The translations under genes and the position numbers were made by a program. A model generated the notes under the pieces. The model was not told where the DNA came from. It made no database searches and saw only the letters and a program-made list of their open reading frames with translations. Below are positions 15,879 through 22,560 of a DNA stretch of 22,560 nucleotides, one piece after another. The DNA is from JADJQU01 sp035490315. Its GTDB lineage: Bacteria; Planctomycetota; UBA1135; GCA-002686595. Each line of letters starts with the position of its first letter. The stretch's first letter is position 1. The DNA is taken from positions 1 to 22,560 of the forward strand of contig DATHET010000316.1 in the NCBI GenBank assembly GCA_035490315.1, written 5' to 3'.

Positions 15879-15885
15879 CTTTGAA

Positions 15886-17451
15886 ATGAACCATGCTGAT
15901 TCCGAGCAGCTTCGTATCGAGAGCTCGCTGCCCAAGCACTGGGAAGTCGAGACAACGTTTCACGACACGCTCTACGACTGGATGTCGAGCGCACCCTGGC
16001 TCGCGATTTCCGCGGCCGCGCATGGAGTGGTCATCCTCGTGATGCTGATGATTCCTTGGGAGTTGCTCGAGGAAAGGCCGAGCACTGTCTTCGTCTCCGG
16101 CATCGAACAGCCGATGGAAGAGCCCTTCGAGGATCCGCCTCCGCCGGAGTTGCCCGAAGCGATCGAAAAGCCCGCGAACGACGACCCGACCAAAGTCGTC
16201 GAATCGCCAGACGATCTGCTTCCGTCGAATGAGCCGGACGACGCCGAACCTGCGGGAGATCCGGATGTCCAGGGCGACCATCCCTTCGATTACACCGGCA
16301 GCAACCCCGTGATCGGTATCGGTGGCGACCCGGGCAGCAAGCTGGGGAAACGAGGCCCCGGCCACGGAGGCCGTGGCCAGAACGGCAGCAGTGGAACGGA
16401 AATCCCGCTCGGCGACAGCCTCAAGTGGTTGAAGGCGCACCAGTCTCCTGACGGCTCCTGGGACTGCGACGGATTCATGTCCAACTGCGGCCAGCTCCAA
16501 GCGGGCAGCTCCTGCGACGGACCCGGTGAAGGCACTCACGACGTCGGAATGACCGGCCTGGCGATGCTCGCTTTCCTCGGCGACGGCAGCACGACGCGCG
16601 AAGGTCCCTACAAGGAGCAAGTTGCCAAGGCCGTGAAATGGCTGAAAGAGCAGCAGGAAACCGACACCGGTGTGTACGGCGAGCGCGTCGGCCACAGTTT
16701 CATGTACGACCACGCGATCGCGACCCTCGCGATGTGCGAGGCCTACTACTTCTCGCGCAATCCGCTGCTTCGACGCTCCGCACAGGACGCGATCAACTTC
16801 ATCACGCGCGCGCGCAATCCCTACGGAGCCTGGCGCTACGCTTCGCCGCCCGCGGGAGACAACGACACCTCGGTCAGCGGCTGGTGCGTGTTCGCGATGG
16901 CCTCGGCGCAGGAAGGCGGCCTGACCATCGATCCCGAGGGATTCATCGGCGCGTCCCAGTGGATCGAGGACATGACCGATCCGGCGACGGGCCGCACGGG
17001 CTACGACACGATCGGCTCGGCCTCGTCGCGCGTCGGCGGTCTCAACGAGCAGTATCCGACCGACAAAGGCGAAGCGATGACCTCGGTCGCGATCCTCTCG
17101 CGCGTCTTCATGGGTCAGGACGTCGCGAAGAATCCCCTGGTCGACAAGGGCGCGGACCTGCTGAAGAAGCACCTGCCCGAGTGGGATGCGGACGGGCTCG
17201 GCAACGACATGTACTACTGGTATTACGGCTCCTACGCGCTGTTCCAGCTCGGCGGACCGCGCTGGGAAGCGTGGAACAAGGCGGCGAAGCAGACCCTGCT
17301 CGCCGGCCAGCGCAAGGACGGCGACATGCAGGGATCCTGGGACCCCAAGGACGCCTGGGGCCACTCCGGCGGCCGCGTGTACACCACGGCGCTCGGCGCG
17401 CTGTGCCTCGAGGTGTACTTCCGCTACTCGCGCGTGCTCGGCGGCAGGTAG
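15886..17451 (+). CDS. TonB-like anchored prenyltransferase/squalene-cyclase-fold protein, copy 2
   Basis: A 521-aa tandem paralog of the preceding protein. The start at 15886 is fixed by GAGGAG and by alignment: both proteins share ESSLP...WEVE.TF.DTLYDWM near the N-terminus. The membrane helix again holds Ser42 and His46. The linker (about 60-165) keeps FEDPPPPE and VIGIGG but is otherwise clearly different and less charged. The toroid from about 170 to the end is nearly the same as in copy 1 by eye, including Cys194, Cys201, Cys210 and DNDTSVSGW at 325-333, with Asn where squalene cyclases have a catalytic Asp. The C-terminus FRYSRVLGGR matches FRYARVLGGR. It has its own leader; the next gene converges on it with a 1-nt gap. 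Confidence 0.85.
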   Translation: MNHADSEQLRIESSLPKHWEVETTFHDTLYDWMSSAPWLAISAAAHGVVILVMLMIPWELLEERPSTVFVSGIEQPMEEPFEDPPPPELPEAIEKPANDDPTKVVESPDDLLPSNEPDDAEPAGDPDVQGDHPFDYTGSNPVIGIGGDPGSKLGKRGPGHGGRGQNGSSGTEIPLGDSLKWLKAHQSPDGSWDCDGFMSNCGQLQAGSSCDGPGEGTHDVGMTGLAMLAFLGDGSTTREGPYKEQVAKAVKWLKEQQETDTGVYGERVGHSFMYDHAIATLAMCEAYYFSRNPLLRRSAQDAINFITRARNPYGAWRYASPPAGDNDTSVSGWCVFAMASAQEGGLTIDPEGFIGASQWIEDMTDPATGRTGYDTIGSASSRVGGLNEQYPTDKGEAMTSVAILSRVFMGQDVAKNPLVDKGADLLKKHLPEWDADGLGNDMYYWYYGSYALFQLGGPRWEAWNKAAKQTLLAGQRKDGDMQGSWDPKDAWGHSGGRVYTTALGALCLEVYFRYSRVLGGR

Positions 17452-17452
17452 C

Positions 17453-17794
17453 TCACAGACACACGCGACGGTGGAACGGGCGCACGAACTGCGCGATGTT
17501 CTGCCGATCGCGGTGGAACAGCCCGCCGCTGGATTCCGAGCGCAGGTTGACCGTCGTCGACGGGATTCCCGCGGGCGATTCCAGGGTGATCGTGATCCGC
17601 GACGTGCCGCACAGGAATCCGTTGCGCTTGCTGCACTCGATCCGGCCCTGGGCTTCGTCGGCCGCGATCAAGCTCCATCCGGGCAATTCGCTGACCAGGG
17701 TCTTCGCTTCCTCGAAGATTCCCGCCTGCAGCGCGGCGGCTCGCACCGGCCGGAGCTCCGGTGCGGAGTTGGAATCGGAAGTCTGAAAACTCAT
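17453..17794 (-). CDS. DUF1499-like protein
   Basis: A 113-aa soluble protein without signal peptide or membrane helix. The pattern LPGWSLIAADEAQGRIECS, then TSRITITLES, then a VNLRSESSGG segment and a final RQNIAQFV helix follows the outline of DUF1499 proteins (a W, a strand with an acidic turn, RS.S, and a C-terminal helix with N.RRI). The DD pair common in that family is not present here, so it is a divergent member at best. Function is unknown. It begins 22 nt after the rpsT stop on the same strand and is likely in that transcript. Its stop is 1 nt from the convergent stop of toroid copy 2. Confidence 0.55.
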   Translation of the reverse strand: MSFQTSDSNSAPELRPVRAAALQAGIFEEAKTLVSELPGWSLIAADEAQGRIECSKRNGFLCGTSRITITLESPAGIPSTTVNLRSESSGGLFHRDRQNIAQFVRPFHRRVCL

Positions 17795-17816
17795 GCGCTG
17801 CAGCGCGGAAGGCGAG

Positions 17817-18083
17817 CTACTTCGCCTTGACCTTCATCGCGTTGACTTTCCGCGCCAGTCGGCTCTTGCGCCGCGCGGCCGCGTTCTTGTGGATCACGCC
17901 GGCCTTGGCGGCCTTGTCGAGGCGCTTCATCGCCGCCGCGAGTTGCAGCTTCGCTTCCGCCGCGTCCTTGGCGCTGGTGACGCCCTTGACCGCCGACTTC
18001 ATCACGCCGCGGATCGCCTTGTTGGCGACGCGTGCCTTCTCGTTGGTGCGGATGCGCTTCTGGGACTGTTTGCTGGTTGCCAT
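17817..18083 (-). CDS. rpsT: 30S ribosomal protein S20
   Basis: An 88-aa, strongly basic helical protein that binds 16S rRNA early in small-subunit assembly. It opens MATSKQSQKRIRTNEK and keeps the family pattern of Lys/Ala-rich helices, with the motif VIHKNAAARRKSRLARKVN near the C-terminus. Length is typical. It lies 70 nt after the TPR gene and 22 nt before the DUF1499-like gene. The leader has three CTCACC copies on the sense strand and no clear Shine-Dalgarno; S20 is known in some bacteria to repress its own translation, but whether that occurs here cannot be seen. Confidence 0.97.
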   Translation of the reverse strand: MATSKQSQKRIRTNEKARVANKAIRGVMKSAVKGVTSAKDAAEAKLQLAAAMKRLDKAAKAGVIHKNAAARRKSRLARKVNAMKVKAK

Positions 18084-18153
18084 GCTGGAGTTCGGTGAGT
18101 AGGGAGTCGTTGGTGAGGGTGAGTGATTCTGTGGGCGCGCGGCTCGCTGGAAC

Positions 18154-19518
18154 TCAGCGCGGCGGAGTTCCGCGCAGCTCGTTCATCTTGCTCGCGACGT
18201 CGCGGAAGCCGACGTCCACTTCGTAGATGCGCGCGTAGAAGCTGCGGGCCTGAGCGGAGTCGCCTTCCTGAATGGCGATGCCGGCGAGATTGTACAGGAT
18301 CTCCTTGGCGCGCTGGTCGAGCTCGCGTCCGTCGCCGAGGGCGCGCTCGTACTCCTTGCGCGCCAGGTCGAGGAAACCTTTCTTCTCGAAGCATTGAGCG
18401 AGCAGGGCGCGCGCTTCGCGCTCGTGGCGCGCATCGGCGGTGGCTTTCTGCAGCTCGGCGAGCGCCGCGTCGGCATCGTCGGCGCGCAGCAGGCGCTTGC
18501 CGAGCTGGACGCGCAACGCGAGATCGGAGGGGTGAGCCTCGACCCGCTGGCGGTAGTCGCGCGCTTCGTCGACGATCAACTCGCGCTCGAGGCGCGCCGC
18601 CTCTTCGGCTTGCCCGGCCTTGTCCGCGCGCGCGATGGCCTTCTTCAGGAGCTTGGCGCGCAGATCGCCCGCGCGGCAGATCAGGTCGAACGAAGTCTTG
18701 CGGTACGAGAGCGCGCGGTCGACCAGGCTGCTCGCGGTCTCCAGGTCCTTGCTCTTCTCGGCGATGTCCGCGAGCTCGAGCATCACGTCGGGATCCGTCG
18801 GATTGTCGGCGTACTTCGTCTCGAGCCGCGTGCGCTCGCTGGCGAGCTCCTCGTCGGAGAGGTGCAGCCGCCGCGAGCGTTCCAGGGCTCGCGTCTCCTC
18901 CTTGTTCGCCATCATGTCGCGGCTGTGGCTGACGTTCTCGAAGTTCGTCTTCGTGAGCGCCGCCTCGGCCGACAGGTCCTTGCGCGCCTTGAGCGCTTCC
19001 TGATCGCGCGGGTCGGCCTTCAAGGCTCGCTCGTAGTACTCGAGGGCTCGGACGTGGTCGCCGCCGCGGTACATCAGGGCGCCGGCGCGCTTGAGCGCTT
19101 CGGAGTTCTTCGGCGCGAGCTCGGCCACGAACTCGTAGACGGCCAGCGCGCTCTTCTTGTGGCCGGCGTCATCGAGCGCGAGCCCGAGCAGCAGATTCGC
19201 GTCCTCGTCGAGCGGATTGGACGCCAGGTAACTCTCCAGCGACTTGGCGCAGGCGTCGTTGCGGCCCGCCTTGCGCAGGGTCTTGGCCGTGGCCAGCGGA
19301 ACCGCGCCGGACAGCGCGCGCATCAGCCGGCCGCCGCCCTTGGCCTCGAAGCGCTTGCGCAGGGCCTGGCGCAGCCCGCGGCGGGCCTCGCCCAGGTCGG
19401 GCTCGAGCTCCAGGAGCTGTTGATAGACCTCGATCGCGAAATCGAAGTTCTTGCGGCGCAGGGCCTCGTCGGCCTTCTCCAGATGCTTGGAATAATCCAC
19501 GCGAGCCACCCAGAGCAT
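18154..19518 (-). CDS. Tetratricopeptide repeat protein
   Basis: A 454-aa, mainly helical protein with repeated TPR-like units: an N-terminal unit (KADEALRRKNFDFAIEVYQQ), several in the middle (for example ALEYYERALKADPRDQEALK) and more near the end (LARKEYERALGD). Such repeats bind other proteins. No signal peptide or membrane helix is seen, so it is probably cytoplasmic. The ATG at 19518 is preferred because a good promoter sits directly upstream; a GTG at 19506 (start of VARVDYS) is a close alternative, and the ATG at 19614 would place the promoter inside the gene. It leads rpsT on the same strand and is divergent from def. The partner proteins cannot be told. Confidence 0.8.
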   Translation of the reverse strand: MLWVARVDYSKHLEKADEALRRKNFDFAIEVYQQLLELEPDLGEARRGLRQALRKRFEAKGGGRLMRALSGAVPLATAKTLRKAGRNDACAKSLESYLASNPLDEDANLLLGLALDDAGHKKSALAVYEFVAELAPKNSEALKRAGALMYRGGDHVRALEYYERALKADPRDQEALKARKDLSAEAALTKTNFENVSHSRDMMANKEETRALERSRRLHLSDEELASERTRLETKYADNPTDPDVMLELADIAEKSKDLETASSLVDRALSYRKTSFDLICRAGDLRAKLLKKAIARADKAGQAEEAARLERELIVDEARDYRQRVEAHPSDLALRVQLGKRLLRADDADAALAELQKATADARHEREARALLAQCFEKKGFLDLARKEYERALGDGRELDQRAKEILYNLAGIAIQEGDSAQARSFYARIYEVDVGFRDVASKMNELRGTPPR

Positions 19519-19531
19519 TGGGGGGGCGAGG

Positions 19532-19560
19532 ATCGTAGCGGCGCGGCAAAATACCGTCAA
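19532..19560 (-). promoter_or_regulatory. Sigma-70 promoter of the TPR gene
   Basis: On the minus strand TTGACG and TACGAT are separated by exactly 17 bp. They match the consensus at five and four of six bases. The expected start site is near 19525, only about 7 nt before the ATG at 19518, so the mRNA would be leaderless or nearly so. Confidence 0.7.
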
Positions 19561-19573
19561 CGCGGATCGCCGC

Positions 19574-19602
19574 TTGGTCGCAGCCCCGAACGCGGCTACA
19601 AG
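19574..19602 (+). promoter_or_regulatory. Possible promoter of def-ribF
   Basis: TTGGTC and TACAAG are 17 bp apart in the divergent gap, each matching the consensus only partly. The start site would lie about 14 nt before the def ATG. The -35 box is close to that of the divergent TPR promoter. Confidence 0.4.
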
Positions 19603-19622
19603 AGTCCCAACCACCGCGCCCC

Positions 19623-20177
19623 ATGAACGAAAAGTCTCAAGAAAAGCTCGAATTCTCGCTGTCTCTTTACCCCGATCCCGTGCTGCGCAAAGTCGCCCAG
19701 CCGGTCGGACTGTTCGACGATCGTCTGCAGTCGACGGTCGCGGCGATGTTCGAGCGCATGCGCGCCTCGCACGGAGTCGGCCTCGCCGCGCCGCAGGTCG
19801 GCCTGACCCAGCGCATCCTCGTGCTCAACCCGACCGGCGAGCCCAAGGACGACCTGGCGCTGATCAACGTCTCGATCGTCGAGCGTTCCGGCCCGCTGAC
19901 CAGCTTCGAGGAGGGCTGCCTGTCCTTCCCCGACATCTACGCCGAGGTCAAGCGCCCGGAGCGCTGCAAGGTGTTCTTCTGGACGCCAGAGGGCGAGCGG
20001 ATCGAGCGTGAATTCGAGGGTTTCACCAGTCGCATCGTGCAGCACGAGTACGACCACCTCGAAGGCGTGCTGCTGGTCGATCGCATGTCGCCCGCGGACA
20101 AGGCGCGCCACAAGCCGGCCCTGGCCGCCTTGATCGAACGCTACAAATCGCGCGCACTCTCCGGCAGCCGTAAGTGA
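19623..20177 (+). CDS. def: Peptide deformylase
   Basis: A 184-aa metalloenzyme that removes the formyl group from the first methionine of new proteins. All three family motifs are present: GVGLAAPQVG at 51-60, EGCLSFP with metal ligand Cys99, and QHEYDHLEG with His141 and His145 as ligands and Glu142 as catalytic base. Length is normal. A clear Shine-Dalgarno is absent. The gene is divergent from the TPR gene with a 104-bp gap that holds both promoters, and its stop overlaps the GTG start of ribF by 4 nt. In many bacteria def is next to fmt; here the partner is ribF. Confidence 0.96.
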   Translation: MNEKSQEKLEFSLSLYPDPVLRKVAQPVGLFDDRLQSTVAAMFERMRASHGVGLAAPQVGLTQRILVLNPTGEPKDDLALINVSIVERSGPLTSFEEGCLSFPDIYAEVKRPERCKVFFWTPEGERIEREFEGFTSRIVQHEYDHLEGVLLVDRMSPADKARHKPALAALIERYKSRALSGSRK

Positions 20178-21106
20178 TCGAGACCCGCGAGCTCCAAGCT
20201 CTGCCCCCGCCACCGCCCGGCGGCTCCGTGGTTTCGATCGGCGTATTCGACGGCGTGCACCTCGGACACCAGGCGATCCTCGCCGCGAACGTCGCTCGCG
20301 CCCGCGCTCTCGGCGCTCGAGCCACCGTGGTGACTTTCGCTGGCCACCCGAAGAAGCTGCTGCTCGGCCTCGAGCCGCGCACGCTGACCAGCCTGGAGCA
20401 CCGCCTCGAGCTGTTCCGCCGCGCCGGCGTCGAGCACACCCTCGCGCTGACCTTCGACGAGAATCTGCGGCGGATTTCCGCCGAGGATTTCTCGTCCGAC
20501 ATCCTGGTGGCGCGTCTGGGAGCGCGCGCCTTCGTGCTCGGATTCGACAGCAAATTCGGCCGCGACAAGCGCGGCGGTCCGGACCTGCTCAAGTCCCTCG
20601 GGTATGACGTGCAGGTCATCGACCAGGTGCAGATCGGCGGTCACCCGATCTCCAGCACGGCCATTCGCGAAGCGGTCGAGCTCGGAGATCTGGACAGCGC
20701 GCGGCGCATGCTCGGCCGAGCCGTGTCGGTGCTCGGCACGGTGGTCGCCGGCGCCAAAGTTGGCCGCGAGCTCGGTTTTCCCACCGCGAATCTCGATCTC
20801 CACCACGAGCTCCATCCCCCGCCGGGAGTCTACGCCGGCCTGGCGCGCGTGCTCGGAGACGCGAAGGCACACTTCGCCGTCGCGAACATCGGCCTGCGAC
20901 CGACCGTCGACAGCGCCAACCAGCGCCTGCAGGTCGAAGTGCATCTGCTCGATTTCCACGGGGATCTCTACGGCCGCCAGCTCGAATTCCTCTTCGGCAC
21001 GCGCCTGCGCGGGGAGCAGCGCTTCGAGAGTCGAGACGCGCTCACGCGACAGATCGCGCTCGACACCGAGGCTGCGCGCGCTTTCCTGAAGAGCTGGAAG
21101 GCCTGA
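20174..21106 (+). CDS. ribF: Bifunctional riboflavin kinase/FAD synthetase
   Basis: A 310-aa enzyme that phosphorylates riboflavin to FMN and then adds AMP to form FAD. The N-terminal nucleotidyltransferase part has GVFDGVHLGHQ at 23-33 (the HxGH site) and ISSTAIR near 157-163. The C-terminal kinase domain starts around 185, with GFPTANLDL at 201-209 and PPGVYAG soon after. The start is GTG within GTGA, overlapping the def stop, so translation is probably coupled. Length is typical. FAD made here would serve flavoproteins such as the acyl-CoA dehydrogenase at the left of the window, though nothing links the two genes directly. Confidence 0.95.
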   Translation: MIETRELQALPPPPPGGSVVSIGVFDGVHLGHQAILAANVARARALGARATVVTFAGHPKKLLLGLEPRTLTSLEHRLELFRRAGVEHTLALTFDENLRRISAEDFSSDILVARLGARAFVLGFDSKFGRDKRGGPDLLKSLGYDVQVIDQVQIGGHPISSTAIREAVELGDLDSARRMLGRAVSVLGTVVAGAKVGRELGFPTANLDLHHELHPPPGVYAGLARVLGDAKAHFAVANIGLRPTVDSANQRLQVEVHLLDFHGDLYGRQLEFLFGTRLRGEQRFESRDALTRQIALDTEAARAFLKSWKA

Positions 21107-21142
21107 ATCTCTCGGACCTTCGCTTCCTCCAGAGATTCGCGG

Positions 21143-21171
21143 TTGACGGCCACGGACGCGGCCGAGATAAT
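21143..21171 (+). promoter_or_regulatory. Sigma-70 promoter of tRNA-Phe
   Basis: TTGACG and GATAAT are separated by exactly 17 bp, each matching five of six consensus bases. A start near 21178 would give a leader of about 38 nt before the tRNA. This is the best promoter in the window. Confidence 0.75.
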
Positions 21172-21215
21172 CCCTGCCCTCGCATCGGTTCGCGCGGGAT
21201 TTCGCAAGGACCGAG

Positions 21216-21291
21216 GGGCAGGTAGCTCAGCTGGTAGAGCACGTGACTGAAAATCACGGGGTCACCGGTTCAATCCCGGTCCTGCCCACCA
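21216..21291 (+). tRNA. tRNA-Phe (anticodon GAA)
   Basis: A full cloverleaf of 76 nt: 7-bp acceptor stem GGGCAGG/CCTGCCC, D stem GCTC/GAGC with loop AGCTGGTA, anticodon stem CGTGA/TCACG with loop CTGAAAA giving anticodon GAA, five-base variable loop, and T stem ACCGG/CCGGT with loop TTCAATC. The discriminator A and a genome-encoded CCA end follow. All stems pair perfectly. A DUF971 gene begins 43 nt downstream, so the tRNA may be cut from a longer transcript. Confidence 0.97.
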
Positions 21292-21334
21292 ACACCGATG
21301 TCGCGTGCCTGCGACGCGTCGGCACCAGAATCTC

Positions 21335-21646
21335 ATGTCGAACGCAGAACCGCGCCTGATCATCCAGAGCGATCCGACGCGGCTCGTGATCGAGTGGGCC
21401 GACGGAGCGCGCACGGTCTACACCGCCGCGCAATTGCGAGCGATCTGCCCTTGCGCGCGCTGCGTGAACGAATTGACCGGCGTGCGCATGCACGATCCCA
21501 GCGCGGTGCCTTCGGACCTGCTGCAGCAGAACGCTCGTCTCGTCGGCAACTACGCGCTGTCGTTCCGCTTCAGCGATGGCCACGAAACAGGCATCTATCC
21601 GTTCACGATGCTGCGCAGTCAGGCACCCGAGCGGGCTGGCTCCTAG
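21335..21646 (+). CDS. DUF971 family protein
   Basis: A 103-aa protein matching DUF971, the small domain also found at the N-terminus of gamma-butyrobetaine hydroxylase. Visible marks are LVIEWADGARTVYTAAQLRA, a CPCARC cluster (three Cys in a CxCxxC pattern, which could bind metal), NELTG and the C-terminal FSDGHETGIYPF. I use the ATG at 21335; a GTG at 21305 adds ten residues without family likeness. Stand-alone members are of unclear function; some occur near iron-sulfur genes. It is 43 nt after tRNA-Phe and 8 nt before arfB, so the last two are likely co-transcribed. Confidence 0.8.
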   Translation: MSNAEPRLIIQSDPTRLVIEWADGARTVYTAAQLRAICPCARCVNELTGVRMHDPSAVPSDLLQQNARLVGNYALSFRFSDGHETGIYPFTMLRSQAPERAGS

Positions 21647-21654
21647 ATCTCGCC

Positions 21655-22092
21655 ATGGCCGGCGCTCGCGACGAGGAGCTGAGGATCGGTCCCCGACTCA
21701 CGATCCCTGGCTCGGAATTGTGTTTCGAGACCTCGCGCGCGAGCGGCCCCGGGGGGCAGAACGTCAACAAGGTCGAGACGCGGGTGACTCTGCGGTTCCA
21801 ATTGACGGCCAGCCCGAGTCTCGATGCAAAGACCAAGGCCTGGCTGGCCCTGCGCCTGTCCCCCAATCTGACGGCTGGTGGGGAGCTGATCCTGCACGCC
21901 TCGCGCTTCCGTTCCCAGGCGCGCAATCTCGAGGATGCACGGGAACGTCTGGCGCAGCTGCTCCGCGATGCGCTGGTGCGGCCGCGCCAGCGCAAAGCGA
22001 CCCGCCCCACGCGGGGATCGCGCGAACGGCGGCTGACCGAAAAGCGCCAACGCAGCGAGATCAAAAAGGATCGCGGTTCGCGAGGTGAGTGA
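21655..22092 (+). CDS. arfB: Peptidyl-tRNA hydrolase ArfB (ribosome rescue)
   Basis: A 145-aa release-factor-like protein. SRASGPGGQNVNKVETRV carries the GGQ motif at 33-35, which hydrolyses peptidyl-tRNA in the ribosome. There is no codon-recognition domain. The C-terminal tail is very basic (about 105-145: RPRQRKATRPTRGSRERR and KKDRGSRG), as needed to sit in the empty mRNA channel of stalled ribosomes. This fits ArfB/YaeJ rather than a termination factor. Length is typical. It starts 8 nt after the DUF971 stop. No tmRNA or other rescue gene is in the window. Confidence 0.92.
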   Translation: MAGARDEELRIGPRLTIPGSELCFETSRASGPGGQNVNKVETRVTLRFQLTASPSLDAKTKAWLALRLSPNLTAGGELILHASRFRSQARNLEDARERLAQLLRDALVRPRQRKATRPTRGSRERRLTEKRQRSEIKKDRGSRGE

Positions 22093-22409
22093 GGGCAAGA
22101 ACCAACTGCGAGTCCGATCAAAGCAGTGGATTCACTTAGTGCGCGGCGAAATCCCGAGTCAGCGCGCCCTGCATATCGAATTGGACTGTAGACTATAACA
22201 CCTTATTTTATAAGTACTTACGAGCGCCTCTGCGTTGCCCGCCGAAGTGATGGTGCGCGTTCTCCGGGTTGCAGCCGAACGATTTCGACGGGGAGCGCCA
22301 GCGGAAGAAAAAGTTGGAACTCCATCCACGACGTGCGTAACGTCGCCCTCCACCAGACCCCCATCCCGTCTGTCTCTCTCACTCTCTCTCTCTTTGGAGT
22401 GCCTACTCA
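22093..22409 (+). other. Long leader/intergenic region before the last gene
   Basis: This 317-bp gap has no convincing gene. A short A/T-rich patch (22190-22217, with TATAAC at 22194 and TATAAG at 22209) stands out from the GC-rich surroundings and is the best place for a promoter, though no -35 at proper spacing was found. A CT-rich tract and a GGAG site (22396-22399) lie before the ATG. The 5' leader would be near 190 nt. The minus-strand frame here looks accidental. No strong terminator for arfB was seen. Confidence 0.5.
22370..22395 (+). repeat. CT-dinucleotide tract upstream of the last gene
   Basis: A pyrimidine tract made of two runs of CT repeats, broken by one A, then TTT, lies directly before the GGAG ribosome-binding site. 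It could vary in length by slippage, or act as a pyrimidine-rich ribosome-binding enhancer in the mRNA. Confidence 0.7.
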
Positions 22410-22560
22410 ATGAATAAGTTCGTGATCGGAGCCCTGGCCCTGACTTCGGCCAGTTCGCTCGCCTACGCCGGTGGTTCGGAGACCAAGGAATGGTCGACGC
22501 TCGACCGGGATATCCTCTCCTTGACCTCGGCGAACGTCCCCGGGGCCTCGTCGGTGAATG
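22410..22560 (+). CDS. N-terminus of an exported protein (cut by window edge)
   Basis: The first 50 codons only. MNKFVIGALALTSASSLAYA is a clear Sec signal peptide with an AYA/GG cleavage site after residue 20. The mature part begins GGSETKEWSTLDRDILSLTS. No lipobox is present, so it is soluble periplasmic, secreted or an outer-membrane protein. The opening of the mature chain recalls planctomycete porin-like proteins, but too little is visible to say. GGAG lies 10 nt before the ATG. Confidence 0.7.
   Translation, partial: MNKFVIGALALTSASSLAYAGGSETKEWSTLDRDILSLTSANVPGASSVN

Noticed and set aside
15835..15885. Upstream ATG at 15835 as start of toroid copy 2
   Set aside because: The added residues are not shared with copy 1, and GAGGAG directly supports the ATG at 15886.
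19519..19614. Start of the TPR protein at 19614
   Set aside because: It would put the strong TTGACG/TACGAT promoter inside the coding region and almost reach def.
22159..22410. 83-codon minus-strand frame in the last gap
   Set aside because: It runs through the CT tract (giving a charged repeat) and the A/T-rich patch, with no start signal or family likeness.

Overview
The window is GC-rich, densely coded bacterial chromosome. Several things point to a Gram-negative-type, probably planctomycete-like bacterium: envelope lipoproteins, a SurA-like chaperone, single-pass inner-membrane proteins carrying a prenyltransferase/squalene-cyclase toroid, a GH29 fucosidase, and many starts without a clear Shine-Dalgarno. 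This placement is inferred from gene style, not from a marker gene. No phage, IS transposase, CRISPR array or integrase is visible. Most genes are housekeeping or envelope genes.

Left arm, minus strand (1-5306). A gene cut by the window edge has a sigma-70 region 1.2-like segment. It is followed by an acyl-CoA dehydrogenase, a large lipoprotein of unknown function, a SAM methyltransferase and a small lipoprotein. The last three form a compact run.

Middle, mostly plus strand (5427-17451). First come a dGTPase (dgt) and a GH29 alpha-L-fucosidase, 3 nt apart. A small membrane protein on the minus strand separates them from rnc (RNase III), mfd and a SurA-like parvulin whose start overlaps the mfd stop (ATGA). 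Two tandem paralogs of about 520 aa follow. Each has a TonB-like membrane anchor (SxxxH inside the helix), an acidic proline-rich and then glycine-rich linker, and a C-terminal alpha/alpha toroid. These are the most unusual genes in the window. Each has its own structured leader, and a strong terminator separates them.

Right arm. A minus-strand block holds a TPR protein, rpsT (S20) and a DUF1499-like protein. A plus-strand block holds def and ribF (4-nt overlap), tRNA-Phe(GAA), a DUF971 protein and arfB. Many of these serve translation: S20, N-terminal deformylation, tRNA-Phe and ribosome rescue. The window ends inside a new exported protein with a long leader and a CT-dinucleotide tract.

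Two promoters fit the sigma-70 consensus well, both TTGACG with a 17-bp spacer, in front of the TPR gene and tRNA-Phe. The rnc-mfd gap packs four perfect inverted repeats into under 200 bp.
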